Shown in pieces: positions 1 to 13,502 of a DNA stretch of 64,000 nucleotides (position 1 is the stretch's first letter; each line of letters starts with the position of its first letter). Source of the DNA: Gyromitra esculenta. Its lineage: Eukaryota > Ascomycota > Pezizomycetes > Pezizales > Discinaceae. The DNA is taken from positions 744,001 to 808,000 of the forward strand of contig JBCAML010000021.1 in assembly GCA_038503075.1 (NCBI GenBank). The letters run 5' to 3'. The notes below the pieces were generated by a model, which was not told the DNA's origin, searched no databases, and was given only the letters and a program-made list of their open reading frames with translations. The position numbers and the translations under genes were made by a program.

Positions 1-1349
1 GCGGTGCTAGAGGGTAGAGGTACCAAGAAGGTATATTTGTTTTAATAGGTTTCCTGCTTACTGGTTCTTCTGTGTAATCTTTCTGAGCAATGTTTTCGTA
101 TGTGATTAGAGCTTTCATCTGCAATTGATTAACTTCTCTGAATGGCTACTATGATGACGGTCGCACGTACTTTATCCCTTAGTCTATCGCAATCCAGAGA
201 CCAGCATTCGGGGAATCTCAGCTCGATATGCGTTGGACTATCCAAACATCCATATTCGTCCTGTACTGTGACCCCTGGCCCCTATCACTAATCTCGTCCC
301 TCATCTTTGCTATCTCTACTTCATCCCTCGGGTTGATCTCGAGTGCCTCCAATGGCAACGGCGAGGTTCGCGTTGCCTCTGGTCACTAATCTTTGCCTTT
401 ATACCCTGCCTGAACTTCAATAGGCAGGCGAGGCCTAGCAGGAAGATTGCTAACATCTAGAGAACTAGGGCGATAACAGGTCCAGTAATTATGCTTGGAT
501 GTTCCTTTGTCTTGGATTCCATCTTGTTGCTGAGGCCTTTGTTGGCTCTAGTCCAACATGGGATATCACTTGGATAAGACTAGGGTATTTTGTTTGCTTT
601 GGATTATGTTTTAATTTTTGGTATCTTGTTGGTGAGAAGAACGAATAGCAAGGGTGGCGCTGCTGTGGCGGGATAAAACCTTGAGGGGCCACATGGGCTT
701 GTTGGTTCAGCAATTCACTAGATCTAGTATTTATTAACGTAAAGCACCGAAAACTTGAATTTTGGGGGTGTTAAAGTGGGAAATGTCATAAGCGTATAGC
801 TGAAGGCTAGGACTTTGGACTATGTGGCCAAGAAGATGGGATATGAAAAGAGAAGGAAATATGTGGTTCTAATTATTTTTTGTATTGTCATAGCTTTAGT
901 GCTAGTTATAATTAATGATATAAACCGAAAACCGAAAACTTTAGTTGTGCAGGAACCAAAACTTTTAGTGGTGGACTTCTGTTTTTGTGTCCACTAAGTT
1001 TCACAGGAATAAGGACCAGGCCTTGGCATCAAGTTGATCAATATCGTAATCCCTAAATTCAATAGTACGTAAATGGGTAATGCAGCATTTGTATGCCCTT
1101 TTTTATTATCTACCCATGATTTCAATCTCTACCATAATCGACTGTGCCAGAAGAAACCTCCTCCCATAAAAAGCATCCTGAAGCCGGCGCCATGCTCGGG
1201 TGGAAAGAGTAACTGACGGATTGCTTTGGCGATAATGTATGTATAAAAAGACCAAGTTACATATCTCTAATAAGACGTTTGAAGGAAAGACACGAAAATG
1301 CACAGCTCCCAAACCAGAAAAATAACAATCGCAAATCGCTGTAATGCAT
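1..1349. other. Left edge, no supported gene
   Basis: I see no gene with recognisable domains here. Around 760-775 a purine-rich run (TTTTGGGGG) is followed by TGTTAAAG, and a matching TTTCACA occurs near 1010. This could be the polypurine tract and a short LTR (about 770-1010, TG...CA ends) of an unrelated, decayed retroelement. No second LTR or target duplication is visible, so this stays a guess. Confidence 0.3.
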
Positions 1350-2183
1350 TTAATCAGAATCCGACGCTGGTCCATTATCATCGTCGTCATCATCCGCAAC
1401 GACATCATTTCCAGCCGTCATAGCATACTCTGCTCTCTGCAGAACCCCCCGGAGCTTCGTGTCTCTGGGATCTACGATATCTATTGGCCTTTGCTTTGCT
1501 TTGTTTCGTATCCTACTCCCGGTAACCCGGCGTTAGAACCTCCGGATAAAGGATAAAAATAGTAGAACTTATGCCATAAAGTGACACAAGGGTGGGACGG
1601 AGAGAGGGACCTAGGATCTGCGCCAGCATCAATCAACATCTCTACAACGTCTAGACCATGCTCCTTCTCTTTATTCGCATAAAAAACTGCTTTGTGTAAG
1701 GGGGTTTCTTTCTCCATGCGGTTTATGGGGTCGACTTCGAGGCCTTCTTGGTCCAGGAGGTGATCGAGCACTTCCACTGCTTAGATGTTACTATCGAACA
1801 TCTCCTGTCCGTCCATTTAACCTCCACAGAGGGGGGAGGGAGGGAGGGAGGTTAAATATGGAAGGGAGGGATGAACTAACATGATCCGTATTGTGCAGCC
1901 ATATGAATCGCCGTGTTCCCGAGCCCATCGGTAGAGTGGTTCAGGAAATTAGCATCAACCTTTTTATCACTTAAAACCTCCTCGAGCAAGTCGATGTTGT
2001 TCCTGCGCGCAGCCTCTAGTAACAGCTCTTTCGGCGAAGCACCCTCCTGTAGCAGTAGCGAAAGTGAGCAACGACCCAGAAGCCATATCGAACTCTCTCC
2101 CCTCCACCCACTCCCTCCCCTATCTCTTAACGTTCTAGGAAAAGGGCACAAACCTCGTCCACATTTAAAGTAGTTCCAGCCAT
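1350..2183 (-). CDS. Small ankyrin-repeat protein, 4 exons
   Basis: Predicted 166-aa protein with no signal peptide or membrane segment. Exons on the minus strand are 2183-2154, 2046-1881, 1776-1611 and 1488-1350, joined by GT-AG introns. Two or three ankyrin repeats fill residues about 15-115 (GNTAIHMAAQYGS, ETPLHKAVFYAN, DVVEMLIDAGADP). The tail is acidic (VADDDDDNGPASDSD). Ankyrin repeats are protein-binding scaffolds, so a partner-binding or chaperone role is likely, but the partner cannot be read from the sequence. It resembles the short stand-alone ankyrin proteins common in ascomycetes. I do not claim that it is yeast Yar1, whose N-terminus differs. It is divergent from RPC11 and shares a 290-bp spacer with it. 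The third intron has a weak donor (GTCCCT) and its acceptor was chosen to keep the frame. Confidence 0.8.
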
Positions 2184-2473
2184 TTCTGCGAAATCCTTCG
2201 AAAGTTTAGTGTAGTCTAGGAAGGCGAGAGAGAGCGAAATGTACCCCGAGATCCGGAGGAGAACAGAAACGGGAAAGGAGAAGGAGAAGCTGTGGGCCGT
2301 GATGTTATGTAAACAGGTTGAAAGAAGACGGGTGCGACGCGTATAGCGCTAGTGGTGGGGCAGTGTGCGGGGTTAGGGTTGGAACTAAAGCTTGGCGGCT
2401 GCGGGTACGCTCTTTATTCTCGTGGTGATCCTAAGCAACGCTCATCGTCACTTGTTTGTATTCTTGCCTGACG
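2184..2473. promoter_or_regulatory. Shared divergent promoter with telobox-like motif
   Basis: This 290-bp spacer separates two head-to-head genes, the ankyrin protein (-) and RPC11 (+). At 2371-2381 it carries GGTTAGGGTTG, which contains the TTAGGGTT core bound by Tbf1/Rap1-type factors at ribosome-related promoters in several fungi. Use of the site here is inferred. Confidence 0.4.
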
Positions 2474-3004
2474 ATGCTGCTGTTTTGCCCCCAATGCTCG
2501 AATTCGCTTACGGTATGCTTCTCTAATACCAGAGAAACACGGTGCAAACCCTTACTGATGTTACACGCAGGTTTCGCGCTCCCTAGAAACCGGTACGAAC
2601 CGTCTCGAATGCCGTACATGTCCGTACCAGTTCATCCTTACACGAAAGTACTACGAACGCAAGCCGATGAAACGAAAGGAGGTGGACGACGTAATGGGTG
2701 GTGAGGGAGCATGGGACAATGTCGACCAGACAGAAGGTACTCACCCACTGGCGACGCAAAATATATCCATATGAGTCGAGGAATCAGGCTGACGAATGGA
2801 TATGATCAAAGCGCAATGTCCCAGCGAGGATTGCGGTGGGGCAAAGGCGTACTTCTACATGGTGCAAATTCGAAGCGCAGACGAGCCGATGACGGCATTT
2901 TTCAAGGTGCGTACTCTGCGTGCAAAGTCTTCGTATGGTCTGGTGGTACTGACGATGAGATTTTATAGTGTGTTACGTGTGGCCATAAGTGGAAGGAAAA
3001 TTAA
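2474..3004 (+). CDS. RPC11: RNA polymerase III subunit C11 (Rpc11)
   Basis: Predicted 111-aa protein, matching the usual ~110 aa. Exons are 2474-2512, 2571-2736, 2812-2906 and 2969-3004, all with GT-AG introns. The N-terminal zinc ribbon has the pairs CPQC and CRTC (residues ~5-30). A linker containing RKEVDDVMGG and WDNVDQTE leads to a C-terminal TFIIS-type ribbon with CPSEDC and CVTC. The invariant QIRSADEPMT loop holds the acidic Asp-Glu pair that drives RNA cleavage. In yeast this subunit gives Pol III its transcript-cleavage activity and is needed for termination and reinitiation on tRNA and 5S genes. The start gives the family-typical MLxFCPxC N-terminus. It converges with RPL16. Confidence 0.95.
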
Positions 3005-3690
3005 TGATAAAAAGTTATTTGAGATGGAAAGCTAAAGATTCTATATCGGCGCCTCGGTGTACTATTCCTAGGGTGAGGTTTTTTTTTTTTTTGCTTAGAA
3101 TTTACTTTAGAGATCATTTTTTATTGTTATTTTTACAATTTTTTTCCTCCTTTGCTTCTATGCCGAGTTACCAACCATGATGCGGATATCATCTCTAATC
3201 ATAAGAAAAAGGAAATAACAGGAAATAAAAAGAAATAATAAGGCGGCCATCCTATCACTGATATCACCACCCACAACCCGATCACTGCGAAGAACAAACA
3301 AACTAATTCGGAGGTCAGGTGGTTTCATTTGTTTGGAAGCTGATGATATTCACAAAACCATTCTCCACGACTCTTACTGCGCACCGTAATACCCGAAAAG
3401 AAAAAAAAGAAGAAAAAAAAAAGGAAATCGCCGTGTAACCAGAGAGCAAAATGTAACCCCCCAAACACACCCAAACACAACCCACCGAGGTTCCTTTTTT
3501 CCCATTGAAACATTGCAACTACTTTTGAATTTTAGTTTGAAGTTCCCTCTCCGTGTTGGCCGACCTCTCTCCATCTCCCAGAGAAAAAAAAAGACGAACG
3601 TGCGAAAGAAGAATGGAAGAATTTCGTAAACTGGGAAACTTTTGAGATCGATTCGCGGCGTATTTTAGGGAGTACACATATACGACACGT
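3005..3690. other. Convergent intergenic region RPC11/RPL16
   Basis: About 690 bp between two convergent genes. It holds T-rich (3079-3091) and A-rich (3400-3421) runs that probably belong to the two 3' UTRs. I see no coding potential. Confidence 0.6.
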
Positions 3691-4615
<925 letters not shown>

Positions 4616-5599
4616 TCTTGCAGGTGTGTGGTTTGGCGATTAACGAGAGAGATAGACGTCGGGGGAGGGGGGATGTCGTCGTCGTCGTCGGTTGCTGATG
4701 TTGATTGTTGATTGTTGATTGTCGATTGTGGGAAAGATTCCGTGGGTGAGGTTGGCGATGGATGACTGTGAGTGGGCGCGTTGCTTGTGTGCGCGTTGCA
4801 AAGCCACACACAAGACAGTCAAGATGGCTAGGGCAAGCCCTTATCGTGTCTCTGCAGCCACAGCAGCCATCTATCGCCCCGACGTCACCAAACGTCTCCT
4901 GGCGGAGAAGGAAGGGGACTTCTCCACACTCCGGAAGCAGGTGGAATGGAGTGGAGTGGAGTGTAGGACTCTTCAGCGAGGCGGGGTTCTTTGACGTTGA
5001 GAGCCAGCCCCGGGCTAGAGTATCAATGGTGCTATTCGTGCACCTGTATTCGACCTCGAGACACAGCATGGAGTTCTCGCGAGCACATGCACCCAGTTGG
5101 CCTTGAACTGGAGTACATTATTGCTGTTTCTCTCATCATCGTCGGTTTGCAGACATCTAGGCCCTGTGGATCTTCCTCTGCAGACATTGCCACTGCACGG
5201 ATGAGCTTATCCGCCCAGAGATAAGCCCAACGCGTTTCAACCGGGCAACCAAACAAGGGGGAAATGGCGGGGCACTTGGATGCGAGCACATATACGTGAC
5301 CTATACATGTATTCAAACATTCTGATGCCAAGATCAATTGGGTCTCCTGGATGTAGGCATATAGGTAGCAGTGGAATAAAATACACATATCTCCAGCCAC
5401 ATCCAGGCCAGTCAGGTTTGAAAGATCGATTTTCTCAGATCAGGAACAGGATGAAGGCGAGGGTATTCTTGGAGACCCTCGCCAGTACCTGATGATGCTC
5501 GCCGATCAGACATCAAACACGCACCCACTACTACCCCTGATCCCCTGAGAAAAAGCACCCCCAAAAGAAATTCAAGAATTAAGCGGAAAAAAAACCCAA
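4616..5599. other. Divergent intergenic region RPL16/ALKBH6
   Basis: About 1 kb. Next to RPL16 it has GTCGTC and TTGATTG simple repeats (4675-4730), probably promoter or 5' UTR. One TACATGTA palindrome lies at 5304-5311. The open frames on either strand have no recognisable domain and overlap each other, so I read none as a gene. Confidence 0.5.
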
Positions 5600-6442
5600 A
5601 TGGAACCCAAAAGATCTCCCCCATCTTCTGCCCTGGTTGGAGATCTCCCCAAGACAGCTTATTACATCCCCGAGTTCATCACCCCCACCGAAGAATTGTT
5701 TCTTCTCTCTCAAGTATTTCCCCACTGCCTAATTGCAATCGCTTCGACCCCCCCGCGCACTATACTAACTCGCACTAGATTGCATCCGCACCAAAGCCAA
5801 AATGGACCGTCCTCTCACATCGGCGTCTCCAAACTTGGCCCAGCGCTCTCTCAAAGACCAACATTCTCCTCGGTGAACCACTCCCGCCCTGGTTGGAAGA
5901 TCCGCTGATCCCGAGGATGCGAGAGTTGGGTGTCTGGGATGAGGCCCCGCATGAAAAGCCGAACCATGTGCTCGTGAACGAGTACCTGCCAGGAGAGGGG
6001 ATCATGGCCCATGAGGATGGGCCGGCTTACTATCCTATGGTCGCAACTGTGAGCCTAGGGGCGCCAATCGTGTTAGATGTGTTTGGAAAGAGCGAAGGGA
6101 TGCTGGGGGAAGCGAAATATAGGATTCTACAGGAACCGAGAAGGTGTGCTACCGTTGGCCTGCTGTCCCCAGATCAACCATTACACTAACGCAAGGGCCT
6201 CCTCCCCCGAAAGCCTCCTAGTAACTACGGATGATATGTACGCGTCCTATCTTCACGGCATTGCACAGATAACTGCAGATGAAAATCTTGGCCCTTTGAC
6301 AGTCGTTAATTGGGACTTGCTGGGAAACAAGACGCTTTTTACTGATGGTCGCTATGATCGACACGTGAGAACTAGCCTAACTTATCGGGATGTCCTCAAA
6401 GTATCCAAGTTTGCTGTTCGGAATTCATTATTTAAACATTGA
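5600..6442 (+). CDS. ALKBH6: ALKBH6-type Fe(II)/2-oxoglutarate dioxygenase
   Basis: Predicted 241-aa protein from exons 5600-5713, 5779-6143 and 6196-6442. The N-terminus (YYIPEFITPTEELFLLSQ) matches the entry helix of ALKBH6-like proteins. NEYLPGEGIMAHEDGPAYYPMVATVSLG provides the iron-binding H-x-D (AHED). The conserved SLLVTTDDMYASYLHGI supplies the distal His, and the RTSLTYRDVLKV end supplies the arginines that bind 2-oxoglutarate. AlkB proteins oxidatively demethylate nucleic acids or proteins; the ALKBH6 substrate is not settled, so only the oxygenase chemistry can be asserted. The second intron is 52 nt and its acceptor was chosen to restore the frame into RASSPESLL. The 3' end converges with the polyprenol reductase, with a 119-bp gap. 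Confidence 0.88.
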
Positions 6443-6561
6443 TTACCGTAGTAATGGGTAGAATGGTATGGACTGCGATTGGTAAACAAATAGATGGGTT
6501 GATAGAGATCACAGATACTAAAACATGTAGGGGATCATATTCCATCGACCTGATGGTCGTA

Positions 6562-7656
6562 TTAGTAACTGTGGGCCGGAGGATAGGAAGAAGTCTTACG
6601 TTCTACTGTATGCCTTCCAAACTTTCCCTCATACCACTCCCGACTCAATAAGCTTGAGCAGCCCAAATTTACCGCCGCAAACAGCATGCCCGTAACCATA
6701 GTTGTATTAAGCACAACTCCCCTCCCCCTAGGCGCGGAGAGAATCGCCAATGAAAAGTATATCATGCACTCCGCGAAATAGTGTGGACATACTAGCAAAT
6801 TGAAGGCAGGGTGAGCCGGTAAGGTATACTTCTTCAGTGAGGCAAGATAGGCATGACAGTCGTGCTGCAAACCGGAAGCCAGAATGAACATGAGAATGCC
6901 AAAGAACGATTTTGTCGAGGGAGGGCCAACGAGGTTATGGATGCTCGAGGGCGTGAACAAGAATTTATCGATCGCAGCTGTAGTTGTCGATCGGGTCAGC
7001 GCAGCCTCGAGAGTAGCTTTATAAGAAATTGATAGCGAAGAGACAAACCCGTTCCCTCAACCCAAATCGCGATACTCATGGTAATATAAAACGCTATGCC
7101 CAGCAAATAATGCCCCACCCACATTTTGCTAGTCCCTGATTTCGTAATATAAAGACACTCATATAGCCTCCTAGACCCCTGAATCAAGAACAGCGTCCAC
7201 ACAACCACTACTTGATGTATCGTTTGCCCTCCAACTACTGCCTTGCTGCCTTCTTGCCGCCCCCCCTCAGGCCCAACGAAGGAGCTGAGTAACCGGTACA
7301 CTCTCCCATGTGTGGCAATCTGCAATCCCCAGAAAATACTACATACGACACATGCGATGTAGAAATGTGTGAACCAGCTATGCGGCACTTTGATCGTTGC
7401 GATACTGTCGAGGAAGAGTGAGATGGTGGTTTTGTCTGGTGGTGCTTTCTTGTCTTTGTATCCGTCAGCGACAGGTTCGGCGGTCTTGCCGTAGGCGAGG
7501 AAGCGTGAGCGGAAGGCAGGGGTGAATTGGACTAGAAGCACCTTGAGGAGTAGATTAGCGGTTAAGAAGCTGGGTGAAATGAAGGTAAGAAAGGGCAGGG
7601 CTTACAGCGCCGGCGGCGGAGAGGAAGGTATAGCGAACGATAGCTATGAGATCCAT
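6562..7656 (-). CDS. DFG10: Polyprenol reductase, SRD5A3/Dfg10 type
   Basis: Predicted 319-aa multi-pass membrane protein. Minus-strand exons are 7656-7606, 7541-7049 and 6977-6562. The family signature is at the C-terminus: HPAFNLLVCPHYFAECMIY, then REWYEGKFGR before the end. The middle holds HQVVVVWTLFLIQGSRRLYECLY, the conserved QxxRRxxE region of steroid 5-alpha-reductase-like enzymes. Dfg10/SRD5A3 reduces polyprenol to dolichol in the ER for N-glycosylation; the assignment rests on family resemblance and length. Hydrophobic segments are spread along the whole protein. The second intron carries a CTGAC branch-site-like motif before CTACAG. No other enzyme of dolichol synthesis is in the window. 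Confidence 0.87.
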
Positions 7657-10600
7657 TCTGCTAGGAGTAAGTCACGGTAAATGTGACACAAGCTGGGCGG
7701 AGTAGCTGTGTATTATTAATTTTCGAGTGTTATTTGGGAGTTTCTGTGAAATGGACTGCTAGCATTTGAAATGAGTGAGGACACATGGTGCTTTTTCTGC
7801 GATTGGCTTAGCCTTCAACCATGTGCGACCATTGGAACATGTAGGTATGCTGTCGAGTGATCTTTCGTGATATCTCATATATCGTCGCTCCTGCTATTCT
7901 CAATATACCAGTGTTCTTGATAATCAAGGTTTCTTTTCCTATACGCTTTTCCTAGACCCCAAGCTTTTCATGCTTAGTCTCTTTATATCTAATCAACTGT
8001 ATGTACATGTAGCTTGGCGGTCTGCTTTACATACATATAGTTTCTTGCCCTGATCGCAGCTTTGTCTCTTTCTAATTTCTTCTAGTGCAGCACCTTATGG
8101 ATTTAGGTATGGCTAGAAACTACATGTAGCCATCAAATATATTTACTGGTTGAATTGATTTGAAGTCATAAGAATAATACAAGAGTAAAAGGGGTTAATA
8201 TCTCTTAGAGGGGATAAAGTATCACTTAGCTCTGGCATGTCGGTTGGTATTGCAGACTTCGATTGTCATTTAAGCTTCGTACCTTATATCGTCATAACAT
8301 TGAAGTTTTACGTTCAGTAGAGCATAGGTAAATGTAATGGATAATCTTACCCTAGGCTACCGGAAGATTCAAACGACGAAACCCAGATAATCCAACTGAT
8401 GGTGACAGTGATGTAGGGCTTAATATGCTATACTACTATCGCTTGGTTCGAAGATATAGATAAGCGAGTAGGGATCTGTTAGAGTCTTCGGCGACGAACA
8501 TCACATGTATCAATCAGGCATAAAGGGAGGTGTTGAATTTAAATAACCAGATGGTATGGTAAAAGAGCAAGAGTATAACCACCTCGTTAGTTGGATAAAC
8601 GCCCTCCTGGGGCACTAGCTTAGTAAAAGCTTTAAGGGGCCATATATATGTTTTCCTGGATTGGTATTATTCGCGAAACTTAAATACCGGGCATATGTAG
8701 CAAAGGGAAATATTACGACACGTATATGCATACATGTATCTCAGTTTGCCCTACAAAAGTACATGTAACCATACGTACATGTATAATCTCTAACCCCCAC
8801 CTTCTTCCCCTTTCATCACATAAAGCTTCCAGGTACGTTCGCAGCAAACGCATATGTTGATCCCCCAATATCGTGTACTTGCATAACTTCCTCGAGAGGA
8901 ATATATCATTTCATATTTTATTACCCTAGTATATTCTAAAAAACTGTATTTCCAACTTGACTAAGATACGAAATGACGATACGATACCGCAGTTCTGATA
9001 AGAAACGCCCCAGTTGTATTATAAGACAAACTATGTTAGAGAATAAATACACGAAACCAAGATAACCTGCAGCTGACATTTTTTTAGCCTCAGGCTAGAC
9101 ATCCAATTGCTTGGGTCTCACTGCTTGTATGAGTGGAATCAATCAACGGTAGAGTCCGCTACTTTTTGTATTTTTTTCTCGGATTATTTCAACTCAATTG
9201 GACAGAAATGGGGTGACTAACCTGTATTCCATAATACGCCGTGGTGTTTGCCTTATCCTTGGGTAGTTATCTCTAATGAGCGAATCAAAAGTTCGGACGA
9301 AAGTTGGTACATGGAGTTCTAAATAAGCACTTCTACGTGACAGGGCTTTGCAATCAGGCACCAGTAACATTCTCACCGAAACTGTAGAGCATGATGACGG
9401 ACTCTATAAACTCCCGGCAAGCAAGTACCTTGGAGAATCTAATTGATGAAATTACTTTTTAGAGATTTGGATTCTAACTGCGCACCAGAGGTAGCTATAG
9501 GAAACCGTGAGGGGCTATTTAGTGTCATGAAGAAGAACTTCTGCAGAAATTTCCTAGCAAACACCCTCTCGCCACGCATATCACAAATACTTGCACTCTT
9601 CATGCTATGATGTATGTACGGATGTATGCCAGACCTGGCGGAGTTGAAGGCAGAACCCAAGCGCAAGCCGTTAAGCAGAAATCCTGTTTGAGTGTTACTC
9701 CACCCAATAAGAGCAGTAGGCCGTTAATGGTCAAGTGTGCTGGACCTACCTCGAATGCCCACAACAGGCATTAAAACTTTGTATGTTTACGCAGAAACTG
9801 TATTCAATCGCTCGATCTCGCACATGTACCGAACTTGAGAAAACTATTTGTTTCACGTACTATCACGCGAGCTATACCCCTCAGAACATTCTATTCTCAA
9901 CTGAGCTCCGCCACCTTCGTTACACAACCCACCATTCCAACGATTTCTGGGGCTAGATTTCCTTGCAAGTACCAGCTTGAGCGCCTAGAGTATGCGCAAG
10001 AACATTAACATGCAGGTACATGCGCAGGTACATACGCAGGTCCTAGGTATACTCGTTCTCGCGACGTTCTCGAACTAGCCTGGGTCCACATGGTGGTGCA
10101 GACTAATAGAGAAGTGGTGAGAGGCAGGTTCTAGCCAACCAAGTAGTGAATCTCGGTCAAGATAAAGTGTATTTAACTTGTATACCCAGTTCTGAGGTTT
10201 AAGAGAAGTCCAAAATTTCCAACCTTGATAATCTCGACCTAGATCTGAGTGGCCACAGTTTTTACTGCTACTTGGTTGGCTAGATTTCAGGTATCTGCTG
10301 TTCACTACTGGTCTACACCTTCATGTGGGCCCAGGCCGGTTCGGAAATGTCGCGAGAATGCGAGTACAGCTTCGTTCTCTCACCTAACGGTATGATGATG
10401 ATCAAAATATTTCCTCCCGCTCGAAGAGCCCCCCATCGGCTTCGTAGGCTGTGAATAAACAACCCAATCAGGTCTCGCGGAATAAGGCAGATATGAAACT
10501 TTCTGTTATGAAGTTGGTTTTTATTTAACTGTCCAGCCAGAAATTCGGACGAAAACGTGCGCATTTGTTTGACCTGTCATTGTGCATAGCTACACTTTTC

Positions 10601-12620
10601 TAACCACCTTCACCCATGGATTCGAGATAACGCCAGCCTCATACTTACTCCAGACGAAGCTTAAGAGCCGCTCCGCTTTCCGGTACATTAGTGTCTAGTA
10701 TTTAGACGAGGGCAGCGGTCCCTCGAAGCAGAATAAGTACTGGTCATGTTTTACTGTAGGCTGAAAATGCACGCACTAGAAATATCGTACGAATTTCTGC
10801 GCACACGAACGGCTGGTTCATATCTGTAAGACATTTTCGCGGGTGGTTTAAAGTTGAGCTTTGTCAATTAGAGCCCCTAATGGGGAACTTCTTGTGGGAC
10901 AATTTTCGTAAACACCTAGGCTTAATTAGGTAGGTCTAATATCAGGCAGCTATGATTCTCTAGGTTTGGGGCAAATTTGTGTACATAGGAGTTAAGTGCA
11001 CTCTCACACGATAAAATAAAATAAAGCGTTGGACCACGAGCGGTGACCAATCATAGTTGCATAAAGGAAGAAGGGTAAGTTTTGGCATCCGTATTCTTCC
11101 AGGGAAACGGTAACTATTCAAGTTCGGTGACAGCGTAAACCCCGAGGCCGAATCTGTCGGAATTTTTTTGCTGACAGTTCTCCCTTTGCTTTATTCCCCC
11201 CCCTCCATTCTCTAGTTCACATACAGTTCCTTAGTTTGCAGGCTAAATACTTGAATTTCGTAGGAGAAAAATCACGTCAGGGTTGCGATGGATCTTGCTC
11301 TGGCCTGTAGTTCTCCGATCTCTGAAATGATAGTTGATGCTCTGCACCGGTAAAATTGGATATCATTAGGTTCCCATGGCCAAACGGAAGTGCGCCTTTT
11401 CCTCTCCGGAAAGATCAAGATCGTCGCAATGGGCGATTGCGCAGCCTATCCCGGCTACAGATCGTTTGAAACCAGACGTCATTCTCGACGCTTATTATTC
11501 CTAAACCCTGACTCTATGTTACGGTTATGGTTTTCGCTTCACCCCGACGAACGCACAACACACCCACGGACGTCAGGATGCATCTAGGATCGTGATGGCG
11601 ATTGGAGGGGGAAGCGCACGCAGCAGAGGGTGGCCTCAATCGTGTTGTTGGCCATACTGCGACCCTAGATGGACGGGATCGTCACGATGCCATCCTACCT
11701 TCCACTGGAACAACCAAACTTTCACTCATGGCTGTGCAAAGGCAGGGGAAGAGAAGGGAAGAAAACACTATAGATCGGAAATCCCATGGCACACGTTTCC
11801 CTCAAGATGAGGTGCCACTTTCTCTCTAATTCCAATCTAGCTTCGAAATACTCTCACCCTCTTGAGGCTTTTTGTTTCAGAGGGAAAGCATCTCTTGCTT
11901 GCCAGGGGGCGTAAAGAGCATGCGCAGAGAAATGTAGAATTGAAGCGTGAAGAGCCGCAGGGAAAGGTGGCCGTTGCCTAGTAGGAAGGTTCGAAAGCTG
12001 CAAAATGCTTGGTTATCAATCGCGGAGTCCATTAACCCCGACCGCTTTCGACCCACTTGGGGAGAGGGGGTTGACACCGCCGGAAGCACCAAAGATGCCC
12101 CCCCTCTAGAGCTTACAGAGCGGCTTATTGTGTTTGCTGCTCTCGGAAAATTGATCATACGAGTAGATTAATAAATGCATAATCCCCTTCCACCCTTGAG
12201 TTCTCAACTCCACCTCCACCTCCACCACCCCCCGGTATCAATTGCTAACCAGCTCGATCTTGAAGATCTTGAGATTTGTCCTATATATCAAAGCGTAGTA
12301 GATCAGCGCTCTGGATTATGTCGATATTCGGATTGTTGGTGATTGCTTTCTCGTCTGACAAGTCTCTGGAACGTAAAGCATTCCACAAGACCCAGCAGAG
12401 GATGAAAATGCAAGAAGAACAGCACCACAGGACCCGAGTCCTCTATTACCGTGTAGGCGGGTTTCGATGAAGATCATAAAATTGGTGAGAGCCACACGCT
12501 GGACGGATGGGGCTCAGGAATGCTTGGCGGTGGACAGGCTACGAATAGGGCGAAACACCAACGACGACCCCCCATCCATCTATCCCCCACTACAATCCAC
12601 ACTCCGCCATCGGCTTCACA
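7657..12620. other. AT-rich gene-free region
   Basis: About 5 kb with no open frame that I can link to a protein family. It contains five TACATGTA palindromes (8004, 8121, 8731, 8760, 8776) and CA/GC-mixed low-complexity sequence near 10000-10040. Short frames at 11390-11830 and 11877-12171 overlap on both strands and look random. A CCACCT-rich stretch lies at 12208-12232, in the likely promoter of the next gene. Confidence 0.5.
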
Positions 12621-13502
12621 ATGCAGATATCAAACTCTCCTGTTGTTCCCATTCGCCTTCTCACTCATAACATCCGGTATGCTACCACCAGTCCTTTCCG
12701 CGGCGAAGAAAAGTGGTCTGTTCGTCTTCCGCTGGTCGCCTCTGCTCTCAAATTCCACACTCGTTACATACCCACTTCTTTTATTTGCCTCCAAGAAGTC
12801 CTCCACTCGCAACTCACCGACATACTCTCCTCTCTCAACACATCTAAGCCCGGGGAGTGGGCTTACATAGGTGTTGGTCGTGACGACGGTGTCGAAGCTG
12901 GTGAATATTCACCCATCTTTTATCGCCCCACCATATGGCATCTCAACTTTTCGAAAACAATTTGGCTCTCCGAAACCCCCAACATCCCATCCAAGGGCTG
13001 GGATGCAGCGTGTACGCGAATACTCACCGTTGGCGAATTTACGCATGTTGAGACTGGTACATCAGTGGTGGCCATGAACACCCACCTCGATGACCAAGGC
13101 TCCATCTCGCGTACCAACGCAGCAAAAATGATAATCGCTCAAGTCGAAAAAGCTGCCTTCCCCGTATTCCTCGCTGGTGACTTCAACTCCAAACCCGAGG
13201 AAGAAGCATATTCGATTCTGAGCGGAGCTAGTTCTCCCGTCTCCGATCTGCGGGACAGTGTTCCCGAGAGCTTCCGCTATGGCCACGAAAATACGTTCAC
13301 AGGCTTTGGATACGAAAGCGATCACGAACTTAAACGTATCGATTTTTTGTTCGTGAGTGGGTTGAAGCACGATGGTGCGGGGAGCAGAGATGTGGCCTGG
13401 ACTGTCGAGGGTTACGGCGTACTGGAGAATAGGTTTGAGAATGGAGTTTATGTGAGTGATCACAGAGCAGTGCTAGGAGATTCACTGCTACATTCTTGGT
13501 GA
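12621..13502 (+). CDS. Endonuclease/exonuclease/phosphatase family protein
   Basis: Single-exon gene, 293 aa, intact. Motifs of the EEP (DNase I/AP-endonuclease-like) fold appear in order: THNIRY near residue 15 (metal-site Asn), CLQEV (catalytic Glu), a central SPIFYRP strand, MNTHLDDQG, AGDFNSKPEE (catalytic Asp-x-Asn) and the terminal VSDHRAVLG (catalytic Asp-His). The family cleaves phosphodiester bonds in nucleic acids, inositol phosphates or lipids by a Mg-dependent mechanism. No signal peptide or membrane anchor is evident and nothing fixes the substrate. The start has a good context (CACAATG). No neighbour suggests a pathway. Confidence 0.9.
   Translation: MQISNSPVVPIRLLTHNIRYATTSPFRGEEKWSVRLPLVASALKFHTRYIPTSFICLQEVLHSQLTDILSSLNTSKPGEWAYIGVGRDDGVEAGEYSPIFYRPTIWHLNFSKTIWLSETPNIPSKGWDAACTRILTVGEFTHVETGTSVVAMNTHLDDQGSISRTNAAKMIIAQVEKAAFPVFLAGDFNSKPEEEAYSILSGASSPVSDLRDSVPESFRYGHENTFTGFGYESDHELKRIDFLFVSGLKHDGAGSRDVAWTVEGYGVLENRFENGVYVSDHRAVLGDSLLHSW

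Noticed and set aside
489..713. 74-codon minus-strand frame, possible gene
   Set aside because: No family recognised and no splice partners; may be part of a decayed retroelement.
8440..8470. tRNA gene from GGTTCGAAGAT
   Set aside because: Only a box-B-like word; no cloverleaf arms or acceptor pairing around it.
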